Assembly (NCBI GenBank): GCA_902614915.1
Contig: CACMMX010000002.1
Coordinates: 1-64,000, forward strand
Direction of reading: 5' to 3'
From: an uncultured Cryomorphaceae bacterium
Lineage (GTDB): Bacteria; Bacteroidota; Bacteroidia; Flavobacteriales; Schleiferiaceae
Length of the DNA stretch: 64,000 bases
In this document: piece by piece, positions 49,437 to 59,418 of the stretch
Layout of the letters: every line of letters begins with the position of its first letter
Numbering within the stretch: the first letter of the stretch is position 1
Made by a program: the position numbers and the translations under genes
Notes under the pieces: generated by a model
Database searches by the model: none
What the model was told of the DNA's origin: nothing
The model's input: the letters and a program-made list of their open reading frames with translations, nothing else

Positions 49437-49964
49437 ATGGAATTTTTCTTGCGCGTAATTGCTGATACGGAAAATACGGTCATAAAAGAGGTGCGCATCA
49501 AAGGAGGTGCGACAATGATGACATTGCACGAACACATTTATACCCACTTTGGATTACAACCCGGAGAAATGGCAAGCTTTTATTACAGCAATGCGAATTG
49601 GGATCAAGGAAATGAATTACCCATGTTTGCAATGAATGACAATATGCCAACCATGGAGGCTCAGACGGTCAAGCAGTTTTTTGAAGCTAGCACAAATGGG
49701 TTGTATGTTTACAACTTCCTAGATATGAACATCTTTTACCTAGAAGTGGTAAAAACAGAGGAGGAAGAGGGCTTTGAGGATTTCGTAGTACTCTCGAGTG
49801 TAGGAGAATTACCCAAAAAGAAAGACTCCGAATTTACTTCAAAAGACTCTGGTGAATTATCTGAGGACGAACTCAATAATTTATACAGTTTAGACGATTT
49901 AAATAGCGGTACTCTTCCAAAAGAAAAAGACCAAGAAGAAGATACTCTAGGTTACGATTACTAA
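49437..49964 (+). CDS. pRiA4b ORF-3 / IS1096 passenger-like family protein
   Basis: FFLRVIADTENTVIKEVRIKGGATMMTLHEHIYTHFGLQPGEMASFYYSNANWDQGNELPMF; acidic C-terminal tail. Confidence 0.75.
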   Translation: MEFFLRVIADTENTVIKEVRIKGGATMMTLHEHIYTHFGLQPGEMASFYYSNANWDQGNELPMFAMNDNMPTMEAQTVKQFFEASTNGLYVYNFLDMNIFYLEVVKTEEEEGFEDFVVLSSVGELPKKKDSEFTSKDSGELSEDELNNLYSLDDLNSGTLPKEKDQEEDTLGYDY

Positions 49965-50188
49965 AATTCCACAACCAGTATTCGCTCAACAGGTAGACGA
50001 ACATCATTCTTTAGAAAAATGTAATTTCCATAGGTCGACCAAATAATGGAATACACCTAATAAATATTTGATCCTATATCAAATGAAATAACAACTTTTT
50101 GATGCTTAAGATTGTCTAAAGAGACAGCCTTATGTATGGCTTCAAAACGCCTGCAAACTGCAGCTTGATGTATAAAATCTCCCAGATG
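49961..50188 (-). pseudogene. Decayed small conserved-hypothetical gene
   Basis: Minus-strand reading HLGDFIHQAAVCRRFEAIHKAVSLDNLKHQKVVISFDIGSNIY*VYSIIWSTYGNYIFLKNDVRLPVERILVVEF* with one in-frame TAG (50057-50059) and no usable start. Confidence 0.45.
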
Positions 50189-50304
50189 TCAATATGTAAC
50201 TGAGCAGTTTCTTTACGTAATATTTTAAATGATTTTCCATGGATGGCAGAATTAAGCGGTTTAATCAAATTACGTATTTTCAACTTAAATTCTACGACTG
50301 TTAA

Positions 50305-51210
50305 ATGTCTAAAAAGTTTCTCCTAAATATTTGCGGACCTACATCAGTAGGAAAAACTGAAGTTGCTTTGTATTGGGCAGATAGGTTGGACTGTCCCATC
50401 TTATCTACAGATAGCCGCCAGTGCTATAAGGAATTGGCCATTGGAAGCGCACCTCCTTCAAGCGAGGAACTTCATCGGGTACAACATTACTTTATAGCCG
50501 ACCGAAGCATTCAACATCCAGTCACTGCAGGCGAATTTGAAAAGTTTGCACTACAAACCCTTGATAAATTATTCAAAAGACAAGATATCGTAATCGCTGT
50601 GGGAGGCTCTGGTATGTACATTCACGCCCTTCTTCATGGCCTAGATGCCTTACCCTCTAATGCAAGAATTAAGGTAGATTTAGAGAATCAATTAAAAAGG
50701 GATGGCTTAGCGCTATTGGTTTCAAAACTTGAGGAATTAGATCCGGAATACACGAAAATAGTGGACCTAAATAACCCTAGAAGGGTAATCAGAGCATTAG
50801 AGGTTATTATGGCTACGGGTAAAAAGTATTCTGAACAACTGAACAATAGTCCCAAAGAAAGGCCATTTGAAATAGTGAATTGGGTATTGAATATGGATAG
50901 AAATCAGTTGTATGACCGCATTAATTTACGTGTACATCTAATGATTGAAGAAGGTCTAGAAGCTGAAGCGCGGTCGCTTAAGTTCCACGCTAACCTTCCC
51001 AGCCTTCAAACCGTAGGTTATCGAGAATGGTGGCCTTTTTTTAATGGAGAATATGATCGCGAACGCACAATAGAACTAATCAAGCAATGCAGCCGCCGCT
51101 ATGCCAAAAGACAATTGACTTATTTCAAGCGCTTTGAAAGCGCCTTATGGCTCGACCCAAACGATATTAACAGCCAAGAAGAATCTTTGCGTAAAGCGGG
51201 AGTGTTGTGA
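50305..51210 (+). CDS. miaA: tRNA dimethylallyltransferase
   Basis: NICGPTSVGKTEVALYWADRLDCPILSTDSRQCYKELAIGSAPPS, AVGGSGMYIHALLHGLD. Confidence 0.96.
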   Translation: MSKKFLLNICGPTSVGKTEVALYWADRLDCPILSTDSRQCYKELAIGSAPPSSEELHRVQHYFIADRSIQHPVTAGEFEKFALQTLDKLFKRQDIVIAVGGSGMYIHALLHGLDALPSNARIKVDLENQLKRDGLALLVSKLEELDPEYTKIVDLNNPRRVIRALEVIMATGKKYSEQLNNSPKERPFEIVNWVLNMDRNQLYDRINLRVHLMIEEGLEAEARSLKFHANLPSLQTVGYREWWPFFNGEYDRERTIELIKQCSRRYAKRQLTYFKRFESALWLDPNDINSQEESLRKAGVL

Positions 51211-52199
51211 AAAAGCGCTTTTATTCAAGTTTTTATGGAGGTCGACAGCTCCAAAATACATACCGATTAATTCAAGAACTAGACGAACTCTTAAGGTCTA
51301 GAAAAGCAAAATATGTAGCGCATCCAACCATTTGCGTGGGTAATTTTCAAGCAGGTGGCACAGGGAAAACACCAGCCACGTTGTGGCTAGCACAGGAGTT
51401 AAAAAAACGTGGTTACGCCCCCAGTATTATACTCCGCGGTCACAAAGGACGGAGGAAAAAAGCCCATTATGTGAAGAGAACTGACCATCCTAACTTGGTT
51501 GGTGATGAGGCTCTTATCCACACTTTACATTTCCCTACCTATATCGGAAGAAATCGAACAGCTGTATGCGAGCTTGCTATTGACATGAATGAACAGCTCA
51601 ATCATATTTTAATTCTTGACGATGGCCTTCAACATTACCCACTTCGAACAGACATTAAGCTTGTCTGTACAAAGGGTCGTGGTTTTTGGAATGATCAATT
51701 CCTTCCTTTCGGAAGATTACGTCAATTGCCTCACAACCATATAGATGCCATTCTACTGGTCGGTGGAGACGAAAACTACAGAAATTGGGAAGGAGTACCT
51801 ATATACCACTTTAAGCACTTCCCCACTCTAGTTTCTGGCAAAAAAGAACCAGGATTGATGGTCAGCGGTATTGCTGACCCACAAAAGTTTTACAATGACA
51901 TTTTCCCTCTTATCGGGAATAATACTTTTGATAGTTGGCCCTTTCCTGATCATCACAAATTTAATGCTGCAAATCTGAGAAGGATAGAGTCAAAGTCCAC
52001 CATCTACAATTACCGTGTGCACTGCACCGCTAAAGATGCTGTAAAGTTAATACCTCTTATTGAAGCTGAAATCAGCCCTATTAAACTCAGTGTTTGGGAT
52101 CTTGAAATTCAGCCTGTTGGTGATGTTCAGCCGCTCCTTGATGTTATAGTAGCGAAGATGGAAGAAGTGTTTGATAATCGGACAAGTAAACAGGTCTAA
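51207..52199 (+). CDS. lpxK: Tetraacyldisaccharide 4'-kinase
   Basis: CVGNFQAGGTGKTPATLWLAQELKKRGYAPSIILRGHKGR, VGDEALIH, LILDDGLQHYPLRTDIKLV. Confidence 0.95.
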   Translation: MKKRFYSSFYGGRQLQNTYRLIQELDELLRSRKAKYVAHPTICVGNFQAGGTGKTPATLWLAQELKKRGYAPSIILRGHKGRRKKAHYVKRTDHPNLVGDEALIHTLHFPTYIGRNRTAVCELAIDMNEQLNHILILDDGLQHYPLRTDIKLVCTKGRGFWNDQFLPFGRLRQLPHNHIDAILLVGGDENYRNWEGVPIYHFKHFPTLVSGKKEPGLMVSGIADPQKFYNDIFPLIGNNTFDSWPFPDHHKFNAANLRRIESKSTIYNYRVHCTAKDAVKLIPLIEAEISPIKLSVWDLEIQPVGDVQPLLDVIVAKMEEVFDNRTSKQV

Positions 52200-52232
52200 A
52201 AAGTGTAAATTAGCGCTCTAATTCCTCCTTGG

Positions 52233-53687
52233 ATGTCCAATATTTACGATACATACGAACCGGTAATCGGTATTGAAGTTCACGTTCAGCTAAGCACGCA
52301 GAGCAAGGCATACTGTGGAGATGCTACCACCTATGGTGCCAATCCAAATACGCAGGTGAGCCCAATCAGCTTAGGCCATCCAGGCACCCTTCCTCTTTTC
52401 AACAAAACAGTGATGAACTATGCTGTGAAGTTAGGTATTGCTTGCGAGTCTAACATTCGTGAGCGTAACGAATTTGCACGTAAGAACTACTTCTATGCGG
52501 ATTTACCAAAAGGATATCAGATTACTCAGGATACTACACCTATCTGTACCGAAGGATTCGTGCGTATCAAAGATGCCAAGGGTAATGACAAGAAAATAAA
52601 CCTGACCCGTATCCACATGGAAGAGGATTCTGGTAAGAGTGTACACGATATTGACCCGTTCAATACATTGGTGGATTTAAATCGTGCAGGAATTCCACTT
52701 CTGGAGATTGTATCGGAACCGGACATAAAAAATGGTGAGGAGGCATACAGCTACTTAAGTGAAATCAGAAAATTGGTACGCTACCTAGAAATTTCTGACG
52801 GTAACATGGAGGAAGGTTCTCTGCGTGCAGATTTGAACATCTCTGTTCGCAAGAAAGGAGCGACCAAATTTGGGACAAAGGTGGAAGTCAAAAACATGAA
52901 TTCGTTCCGTAACGTACAGAAAGCGATTGATTTTGAAATTATTCGTCAGATTGACATGATTGAGGCGGGCGAAGAAATACACCAAGAGACACGTACTTAC
53001 GACGCTGCAAAAAATATCACCGTAGGACTTCGCTCCAAAGAAGATGCACATGACTACCGCTACTTCCCGGAGCCTGATTTAGTACCTGTGATTGTGCCTA
53101 AAAGCTATGTGGACAGTGTACGCGAGAACATGCCACCGCTTCCCTACGAATTGTTTTTGAAATACACGAAAGAATTAGCCTTAAGCGAATACGATGCTTT
53201 TGTACTCACGGATAGTAAGGCCTTTGCACTATATTTTGAAGAGGTTATTAAATATACTTCAAATTATAAAGGCGCCACTAACCTATTGATTGGCCCTGTC
53301 AAATCATGGTTAAACGAGCAGAGTGTTGAAATTGAGGAATTCCCTATATCACCTGAGGCCTTGGCAGGGATTCAAACGCTTGTGGATGATGACAAGATTT
53401 CCATTTCTACCGCTACACAAAAGTTATTCCCTGCCCTATTGGAAGATCCATTTGCTAATTCTGCTGCGCTTTGTGAGCAAAACGGCTGGATACAACAGGG
53501 CGATAGCGACCAACTGCAAGCTTGGGTCGACCAAGCATTGGCTGCTTACCCAGAAAAGATTGAGGAGTACCGCTCCGGCAAGAAAGGACTCATCGGGCTC
53601 TTTATGGGCGAGGTGATGAAGTACAGCCGTGGAAGCGCAGATCCTAAAAAAGCAAGCGCATTGTTGCGCGAGAAATTAGATGCGTAA
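52233..53687 (+). CDS. gatB: Asp-tRNA(Asn)/Glu-tRNA(Gln) amidotransferase subunit B
   Basis: YEPVIGIEVHVQLSTQSKAYCGD, HPGTLPLFNKTVMNYAVKLG, FARKNYFYADLPKGYQITQ, SLRADLNISVR. Confidence 0.98.
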   Translation: MSNIYDTYEPVIGIEVHVQLSTQSKAYCGDATTYGANPNTQVSPISLGHPGTLPLFNKTVMNYAVKLGIACESNIRERNEFARKNYFYADLPKGYQITQDTTPICTEGFVRIKDAKGNDKKINLTRIHMEEDSGKSVHDIDPFNTLVDLNRAGIPLLEIVSEPDIKNGEEAYSYLSEIRKLVRYLEISDGNMEEGSLRADLNISVRKKGATKFGTKVEVKNMNSFRNVQKAIDFEIIRQIDMIEAGEEIHQETRTYDAAKNITVGLRSKEDAHDYRYFPEPDLVPVIVPKSYVDSVRENMPPLPYELFLKYTKELALSEYDAFVLTDSKAFALYFEEVIKYTSNYKGATNLLIGPVKSWLNEQSVEIEEFPISPEALAGIQTLVDDDKISISTATQKLFPALLEDPFANSAALCEQNGWIQQGDSDQLQAWVDQALAAYPEKIEEYRSGKKGLIGLFMGEVMKYSRGSADPKKASALLREKLDA

Positions 53688-54795
53688 AATCGTTTCCCTT
53701 CTTGCATTAATTATCTTAATGTCTTGTTCACAGGAGCAGCCTACCCTGATTAAGTTTGAGCTAGATAAAAAAGGTTCTTATGCCATTCAATACAGGGAGG
53801 CTGATGGAATATTTACTGTCATGGATAGTCTTGAAATCCTTGGAGGTGATGTTTTCGAAGTATCCTTAGACACCCTTCAAATGATTAGTTTCCTGCCTAT
53901 TCAAGGAGATTTACCTGTAGTTCACGCCGTAATAGGACCAAATACAAGAGAATTAATTGTGGATTCACAAGGGTTTATTTCAGGGGATGAAGAAAATAAT
54001 TGGCTCGGCGTTCAACGAAGAATGCAAATAGACTTAATCAATCTAATCGACAGTCTTGATATCATAAAGAATACCTACGCGGACAGTTCAACTTTTAAAG
54101 GACTACCTGTTTTAGATAGTATTTTTTTCAATTATGCAAATGCATACAGGGCACGTATTCTAGATAGTTTAGAAAGCGCCCCCGGAAGATTATCCAATAT
54201 CATGACTGTATATCATAGAATAGGCCAAAAACCTGTTCTTGATTACACAGTCGACCGCAGCGTTCTACGAAAAATGAATACTGAACTAATGCGGCTAGCG
54301 CCAAACTCCAAAGATGCCATAGCTTTCAAAATATGGATTGAAGAATTCGAAGAATCCTATATTTTTACGAAGACCGTAGAAGAAAATGCTAATAAGTTTG
54401 TGCCGGGCAATCCGTTTCCTGAATTTTCTCTTGAAAGTCCCCAAGGAGAAAGCATACGATTAAAACGAATGTCTTTGGATAATCATGTGATTGCAATTTG
54501 GGCCTCATGGTGCACAGAATGTAGAAATGATCTACGCAGTGTGGCCAAAAGCCAAAATATGGACAATTGGATTCTACTCTCCCTTGATGGTATTCCACAG
54601 CAACGAAACCCCATTCGAGAGTGGTATTTAGCCATAACCCAAGACTCACTTGGCGGAAATCACCTCAGTGATTTGAAAGGTGGACGCAGTGTTATCACCG
54701 AAAGACTCGGCGTACAAGAGATGCCACTGTATTTTAAGGTTGAATACGGTCTGATAACTGTGCGTTCAAACCAGATTTTAGCGGTTCTAGATTAA
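53680..54795 (+). CDS. TlpA-like thioredoxin-fold lipoprotein
   Basis: Lipobox LALIILMSCSQE; C-terminal NPFPEFSLESPQGESIRLKRMSLDNHVIAIWASWCTECRNDLRSVAK with WCTEC motif. Confidence 0.83.
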   Translation: MRKIVSLLALIILMSCSQEQPTLIKFELDKKGSYAIQYREADGIFTVMDSLEILGGDVFEVSLDTLQMISFLPIQGDLPVVHAVIGPNTRELIVDSQGFISGDEENNWLGVQRRMQIDLINLIDSLDIIKNTYADSSTFKGLPVLDSIFFNYANAYRARILDSLESAPGRLSNIMTVYHRIGQKPVLDYTVDRSVLRKMNTELMRLAPNSKDAIAFKIWIEEFEESYIFTKTVEENANKFVPGNPFPEFSLESPQGESIRLKRMSLDNHVIAIWASWCTECRNDLRSVAKSQNMDNWILLSLDGIPQQRNPIREWYLAITQDSLGGNHLSDLKGGRSVITERLGVQEMPLYFKVEYGLITVRSNQILAVLD

Positions 54796-54800
54796 ATCCA

Positions 54801-55325
54801 CTACTTCTCTATTACTAAGCGGATATGCGCCAAATGGTGCTGGCAATGCCATGCATACATCTGTACGCTTTCCTTCATGGTGTATTCCTTAGACTCGCCT
54901 AAATCTAAATACGACTTTTTCCATCCAGTTTTTGTTATTCCATTCAAAAAAGAAACCCATTTCTCGTGAAGACTTGCAAGTAAAATGATACTCAAAAATG
55001 GATCAGAGGTATAATCCGGCAATACGGCAAAAAGTGTTTGTGGATATCCGTTTACTTGCGGTATTTTATGAGAAGTGACAGCTAATCGTTGCCTATTGAA
55101 TCCATTCATGTGAGAATCTGCAAGATGGTGAACCACTTGACGAATTGTCCAACCACCAGGACGGTATACGGTATCCCATTGCTCTTCTGTAAGTACTTTT
55201 GCAAATTCCATGAGCTGCTTTGGCATTCTACTAATAACTGCAATACAACCTTCTATGCGTTCCAAAGGCGGTTCACTTTGAATAGAAGGCTTTCCAATTG
55301 GATATTTCAAAAATTCTAAATCCAT
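54801..55325 (-). CDS. YfiT/BstA-type DinB-fold putative bacillithiol transferase / metal-dependent hydrolase
   Basis: YRPGGWTIRQVVHHLADSHMNGFNRQRLAVT and MYAWHCQHHLAHIRLVI metal-binding His pattern. Confidence 0.88.
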   Translation of the reverse strand: MDLEFLKYPIGKPSIQSEPPLERIEGCIAVISRMPKQLMEFAKVLTEEQWDTVYRPGGWTIRQVVHHLADSHMNGFNRQRLAVTSHKIPQVNGYPQTLFAVLPDYTSDPFLSIILLASLHEKWVSFLNGITKTGWKKSYLDLGESKEYTMKESVQMYAWHCQHHLAHIRLVIEK

Positions 55326-55351
55326 GGCTGCAAAGATATCTGTATAGAATA

Positions 55352-55384
55352 AAAAAGCCCTGCCAAACGGCAGGGCTTATTATT
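55352..55384 (-). terminator. Rho-independent terminator
   Basis: AAAAAGCCCTGCC-AAAC-GGCAGGGCTTATTATTT; minus-strand T tract after the stem. Confidence 0.88.
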
Positions 55385-55400
55385 TATTCTAATTGTTTCA

Positions 55401-58400
55401 TTAGCGTGCAACCATTAATCGTGTATAAGAATCGGCTTTGCCTTGAATGCCAATTATGTACATTCCATTGCTCAACTCACTAATGTTTATTGTAAATAGA
55501 TTCTTACCTGATTCTTTTGCTTCACATTTTTGAGACAAAACAGTTTTTCCGTTTAGGTTCACTACCTCTATCTGATAGCTACCCTCCGATAAATCTATTT
55601 CTATCGTTGTTTTCTCTTTTGCAGGATTTGGGAATAAACGAATTGTTGAAGAAGGCTTTTCAATATCTTCGTTCTCCGCAATGGATACAGGTCGAGTATT
55701 CATTAAAGTTGTTGTCTGGAAGGTACCTCTCCCATACGTACCTGCAAAAATATCACCTTCCATCACATCGCTATCAGTAGAACTGCTCTTATCTGTTCTA
55801 TATTGCTTTAAGGTAAATACAGGAACTCGAGCCAATCCAGAATTATCCGCACCCCAGGTAGGAGCTGATGAATTGATGTTGGTCGTTGAGAAGATTCCAT
55901 ATTCAGTACCAATAATTGCGTACGCTGAATTCCCCTTATCAAATGTTGCCGAATATACCGGGAAATTGCCCAAATTTCCATCCTTCACTGAGAAGTTTGG
56001 ATTGGGTGAAGTTGCGTTGGAACTATAATATACGAAGTTTTGATTGCCATAATTTCCCATGGTAACCAATAATCTATCGTTATTATTTGGATCGACAGCA
56101 ATGCTCGTAATATTTCTTCCCGAGACAGAATATACGAGATCAACATCCAATGCTGTCTGTCCAGAATCTAAATCGGCAGTTTTGTAACTTCTAGCATCTT
56201 GAAGACCAGTAATACGATAGATTCTGCCATTATTAGTACCGATCCATGCGTAATTACCATCTTCACTAACTTCAACCGCTTGGGCCGTTCCTGTAATACT
56301 TGCGAGTTTATACCAATTAGGAGTATCCATAAAGTCTAGGGCTCCTCTCGTCATCCATACGGAACCACTGAAACCTACAATGAACATGCTACTCACTGGA
56401 TCTTGTACAATGATACTATCTCCCATTCCAAGATCGTTTGGCAACACATAGTTAAACGGAAGTCCATTAGTATTAGATCCAAGAGTTACTATGGACCCAG
56501 CCGTGTAACTAACATCAACGCTAGCTATAATTTCAGCCGCGGGAATAGAAGAGAACACTACTGAAAAATCACCCGTAGAGGCATCAAAATTACCAGTACC
56601 GTCACCTGTTATATTTCCAGAAGAATCAACACGAATTACTAGTGAACCACTTTTTACTTGAAAAGTAGAGGGATCCATGATAGCGCTCTCTTGAATAGGT
56701 TTAATATTGCCAACGAAGGAATCCTGACCGGCATTGGCAAATCCAAGTGAGCGGATTGCTTCTCTTACTTTAAACTGAACAGAATCTTCACTCATCAAAT
56801 CGGAACTATTTTCGTAAAGATAAAATGGTGTCATCCAAGAACCAACAGCTTCGGATGAACGACTATCCCAAAACGAATTAAAACTTTGTCCTCTATTTTC
56901 ACTTCGTCCAATTCGACCGCCTTGATACTCCGTAAAATAAACTTTGGGCACTAGCCAAGAAATGGCTGAATAACCTCCATCACCAGAAAAATTATCAACT
57001 GCTCCCAAGGAGCGTCCTGTGTTTGGTGTATTGCCGGAACCATCCATAACCCAACTTCCATTATCTTGAGTTCCACCTACAACATATCTATCAGACGATA
57101 TCCCAATGTTATAAAATTGAGTCGTTATATAATTCTTATTCAATGTCTGCCACGTACTACCAAAGTTTTTTGAGTAATAGATACCTCCATCATTCACCAT
57201 ATAAACTTTTGAACTGTCTTTGGGATGCCAGACCACATCATGATTATCAGCATGGATATTATATGGACCAAAACCATTTACCTGATTCCATCCTTGTCCT
57301 AGTTGCCAGCTCCATACAGATATTCCACCCACAATGATTCTATCTTTGTCGGAGGCATCTACACCAATTGCAAGATCATATTCACCTTGACATTGAGAAG
57401 AACGACAGAACGGGTCGAAATAAGTTGACTTTTGACCTATTTTGGACCAATTTGTTCCACCATCAGTTGTTCTATAGACACCTGATAATGCATTCCCAGA
57501 TGTGATATGTACCGTGTAAACTGTGTTCGGGTCATTTTTTGCCGAAGCAAACATGATTCGACCAGCACTTCTAGGAAGTCCTGTTGAACCTGCACTTGAC
57601 TTACTTATTTCGATAAATGTGGACCCACCATCCGTAGATTTCATGGTTCGACCTCCTAAAGTTCCCCAAATATTGCCACCTGCATCCATATGAATATCCC
57701 AACATGCGGCCTGAGCACCGATACCTGTTATGGGATTACTCCATGATGCTCCAGCATTTGTTGATATTCGGATTCCAGCATTGGTTGCCATAAAAACTTT
57801 ATTATTATCTCCTGGATCCGTCACTATTGCACCAATTGAAGCATAATTTGTAGAGTTACTCAGTTGAGTGAATTGGGTCTCATTAGCGCCTTTCTTAAAC
57901 ACTCCAGCACCTGGAAATCCGGATGAAGTTGAAGCACCAAATCCACTCGTCCACGTATTGTAAAGACCTTCTCCTGTGCCGTAATAGACATCACCGTCTT
58001 TGGAATAAGCTATGGACATTACAGATAAATTCTCCTGCTCTGGATTAACCTCTGACCAACTCAAACCGGCATTATTACTGAAGTACAACCCACCACTGAC
58101 ACTACCAGCATACATCTCAGTCGGGTTTTGGGGATTAATTGCAAAACCACGTGTTCTACCCCCTCTATTGTCTGGACCACGTTCATCCCAAGTCAAACCT
58201 ATACTGCTTTCGGGCATATTCTCAAGGCTTTGAATGGCACGACTAATATCTTCTTGATCTATTTTACCAGTAATCTGATTTGCCCTTAAGGAATGCAAGT
58301 ACGCAGCCGCTCCTGCTGCTCCCTGTTCGCTCTGAGTACGCGGTTTATAATCATCGCTACTAAGTGTTAAAGTTGTAATGGCGGCGGTTAAGACTGTGCC

Positions 58401-58430
58401 TGCTAAGGCGAATCGTAATCCTTTTTTCAT
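55401..58430 (-). CDS. Secreted VPS10/sortilin-like BNR-repeat protein with T9SS sorting domain
   Basis: SNNAGLSWSEV, STDGGSTFIEI, TTDGGTNWSKIG, SKNFGSTWQTL Asp-box motifs; C-terminal IRLFPNPAKEKTTIEIDLSEGSYQIEVVNLNGKTV...LSNGMYIIGI. Confidence 0.9.
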   Translation of the reverse strand: MKKGLRFALAGTVLTAAITTLTLSSDDYKPRTQSEQGAAGAAAYLHSLRANQITGKIDQEDISRAIQSLENMPESSIGLTWDERGPDNRGGRTRGFAINPQNPTEMYAGSVSGGLYFSNNAGLSWSEVNPEQENLSVMSIAYSKDGDVYYGTGEGLYNTWTSGFGASTSSGFPGAGVFKKGANETQFTQLSNSTNYASIGAIVTDPGDNNKVFMATNAGIRISTNAGASWSNPITGIGAQAACWDIHMDAGGNIWGTLGGRTMKSTDGGSTFIEISKSSAGSTGLPRSAGRIMFASAKNDPNTVYTVHITSGNALSGVYRTTDGGTNWSKIGQKSTYFDPFCRSSQCQGEYDLAIGVDASDKDRIIVGGISVWSWQLGQGWNQVNGFGPYNIHADNHDVVWHPKDSSKVYMVNDGGIYYSKNFGSTWQTLNKNYITTQFYNIGISSDRYVVGGTQDNGSWVMDGSGNTPNTGRSLGAVDNFSGDGGYSAISWLVPKVYFTEYQGGRIGRSENRGQSFNSFWDSRSSEAVGSWMTPFYLYENSSDLMSEDSVQFKVREAIRSLGFANAGQDSFVGNIKPIQESAIMDPSTFQVKSGSLVIRVDSSGNITGDGTGNFDASTGDFSVVFSSIPAAEIIASVDVSYTAGSIVTLGSNTNGLPFNYVLPNDLGMGDSIIVQDPVSSMFIVGFSGSVWMTRGALDFMDTPNWYKLASITGTAQAVEVSEDGNYAWIGTNNGRIYRITGLQDARSYKTADLDSGQTALDVDLVYSVSGRNITSIAVDPNNNDRLLVTMGNYGNQNFVYYSSNATSPNPNFSVKDGNLGNFPVYSATFDKGNSAYAIIGTEYGIFSTTNINSSAPTWGADNSGLARVPVFTLKQYRTDKSSSTDSDVMEGDIFAGTYGRGTFQTTTLMNTRPVSIAENEDIEKPSSTIRLFPNPAKEKTTIEIDLSEGSYQIEVVNLNGKTVLSQKCEAKESGKNLFTINISELSNGMYIIGIQGKADSYTRLMVAR

Positions 58431-58454
58431 GTAAAATTCTATTTCTAAACATTA

Positions 58455-58477
58455 AAAATAAGGCTTGTACCTTATTA
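58455..58477 (-). terminator. Hairpin overlapping the lipA stop codon, terminator-like
   Basis: Minus strand AATAAGG-TACAAG-CCTTATT-TTTAATG; the stem includes the TAA stop of lipA. Confidence 0.5.
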
Positions 58478-59362
58478 TACCAAGTGCTTTTCAGCATGAT
58501 ATGAACTACGGACCAATGGTCCGCTTTCTACATATCTAAAGCCCATTTCTAGACCAATCTCTTTTAATTCTTCAAAAACTTCGGGTTTAATAAACTCAAA
58601 CACAGGTAAATGCTTGGTTGTAGGCTGTAGGTATTGTCCTAAGGTCAGAATATCGACATCTACCTCACGTAACTCCTGCATGGCTTCGATAACTTCATCC
58701 TTAGTTTCACTAAGACCTAACATGATTCCGCTTTTGGTCCTATGAATACCATTTTCTTTGAGATACTTCAAAACCATCAGGGAACGATCAAATTGCGCTT
58801 GAATACGCACTTTCCTCGTTAAACGACGGACTGTTTCCATGTTGTGACTTACAATTTCAGGATTCGCCTCGATAATACGATCAACGTTATGCAGCTCACC
58901 CTTAAAGTCAGGAATCAGTGTCTCCATAGTTGTATTCGGGCTAATTCTTCTGATAGCTCTAACTGTCTCCGCCCAGATAATTGAACCCCCGTCGGCTAAA
59001 TCGTCTCTATCCACCGACGTAAGAACGGCATGTTTTACTTTCATTAACTTAACACTACGTGCTACTTTTTCAGGTTCTTCCCAATCAACGGTTTCTGGAC
59101 GACCTGTAGCAACATTGCAAAAACCGCAAGAACGAGTACATATATTTCCTAATATCATAAATGTAGCTGTGCCTGCACCCCAACATTCACCCATATTTGG
59201 ACAATGACCCGATTCACAGATAGTGTGTAATTTATACTTATCTACAAGTCCGCGAACATTCTTGTAGTTTTCACCAGTAGGAAGTTTTACGCGCAACCAC
59301 GATGGTTTCTTAGCACGTTGCGTTGCTTTTTTCGTTACTCCAATGTTGGGTTGATCTACCAT
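58475..59362 (-). CDS. lipA: Lipoyl synthase
   Basis: [41 protein letters not shown], both 4Fe-4S cysteine motifs. Confidence 0.98.
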   Translation of the reverse strand: MVDQPNIGVTKKATQRAKKPSWLRVKLPTGENYKNVRGLVDKYKLHTICESGHCPNMGECWGAGTATFMILGNICTRSCGFCNVATGRPETVDWEEPEKVARSVKLMKVKHAVLTSVDRDDLADGGSIIWAETVRAIRRISPNTTMETLIPDFKGELHNVDRIIEANPEIVSHNMETVRRLTRKVRIQAQFDRSLMVLKYLKENGIHRTKSGIMLGLSETKDEVIEAMQELREVDVDILTLGQYLQPTTKHLPVFEFIKPEVFEELKEIGLEMGFRYVESGPLVRSSYHAEKHLV

Positions 59363-59418
59363 ACTGATTAAACCATTAAATACAATTCTTGTTCAACAAA
59401 ATGATGTGCTTTTCTCCA

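Noticed and set aside
49437-49964. pRiA4b ORF-3/IS1096-passenger-like ORF considered as a sign of a mobile element
   Set aside because: No transposase, terminal repeats or integrase nearby; homologues of this fold are common as chromosomal genes, and it sits tightly behind cca.
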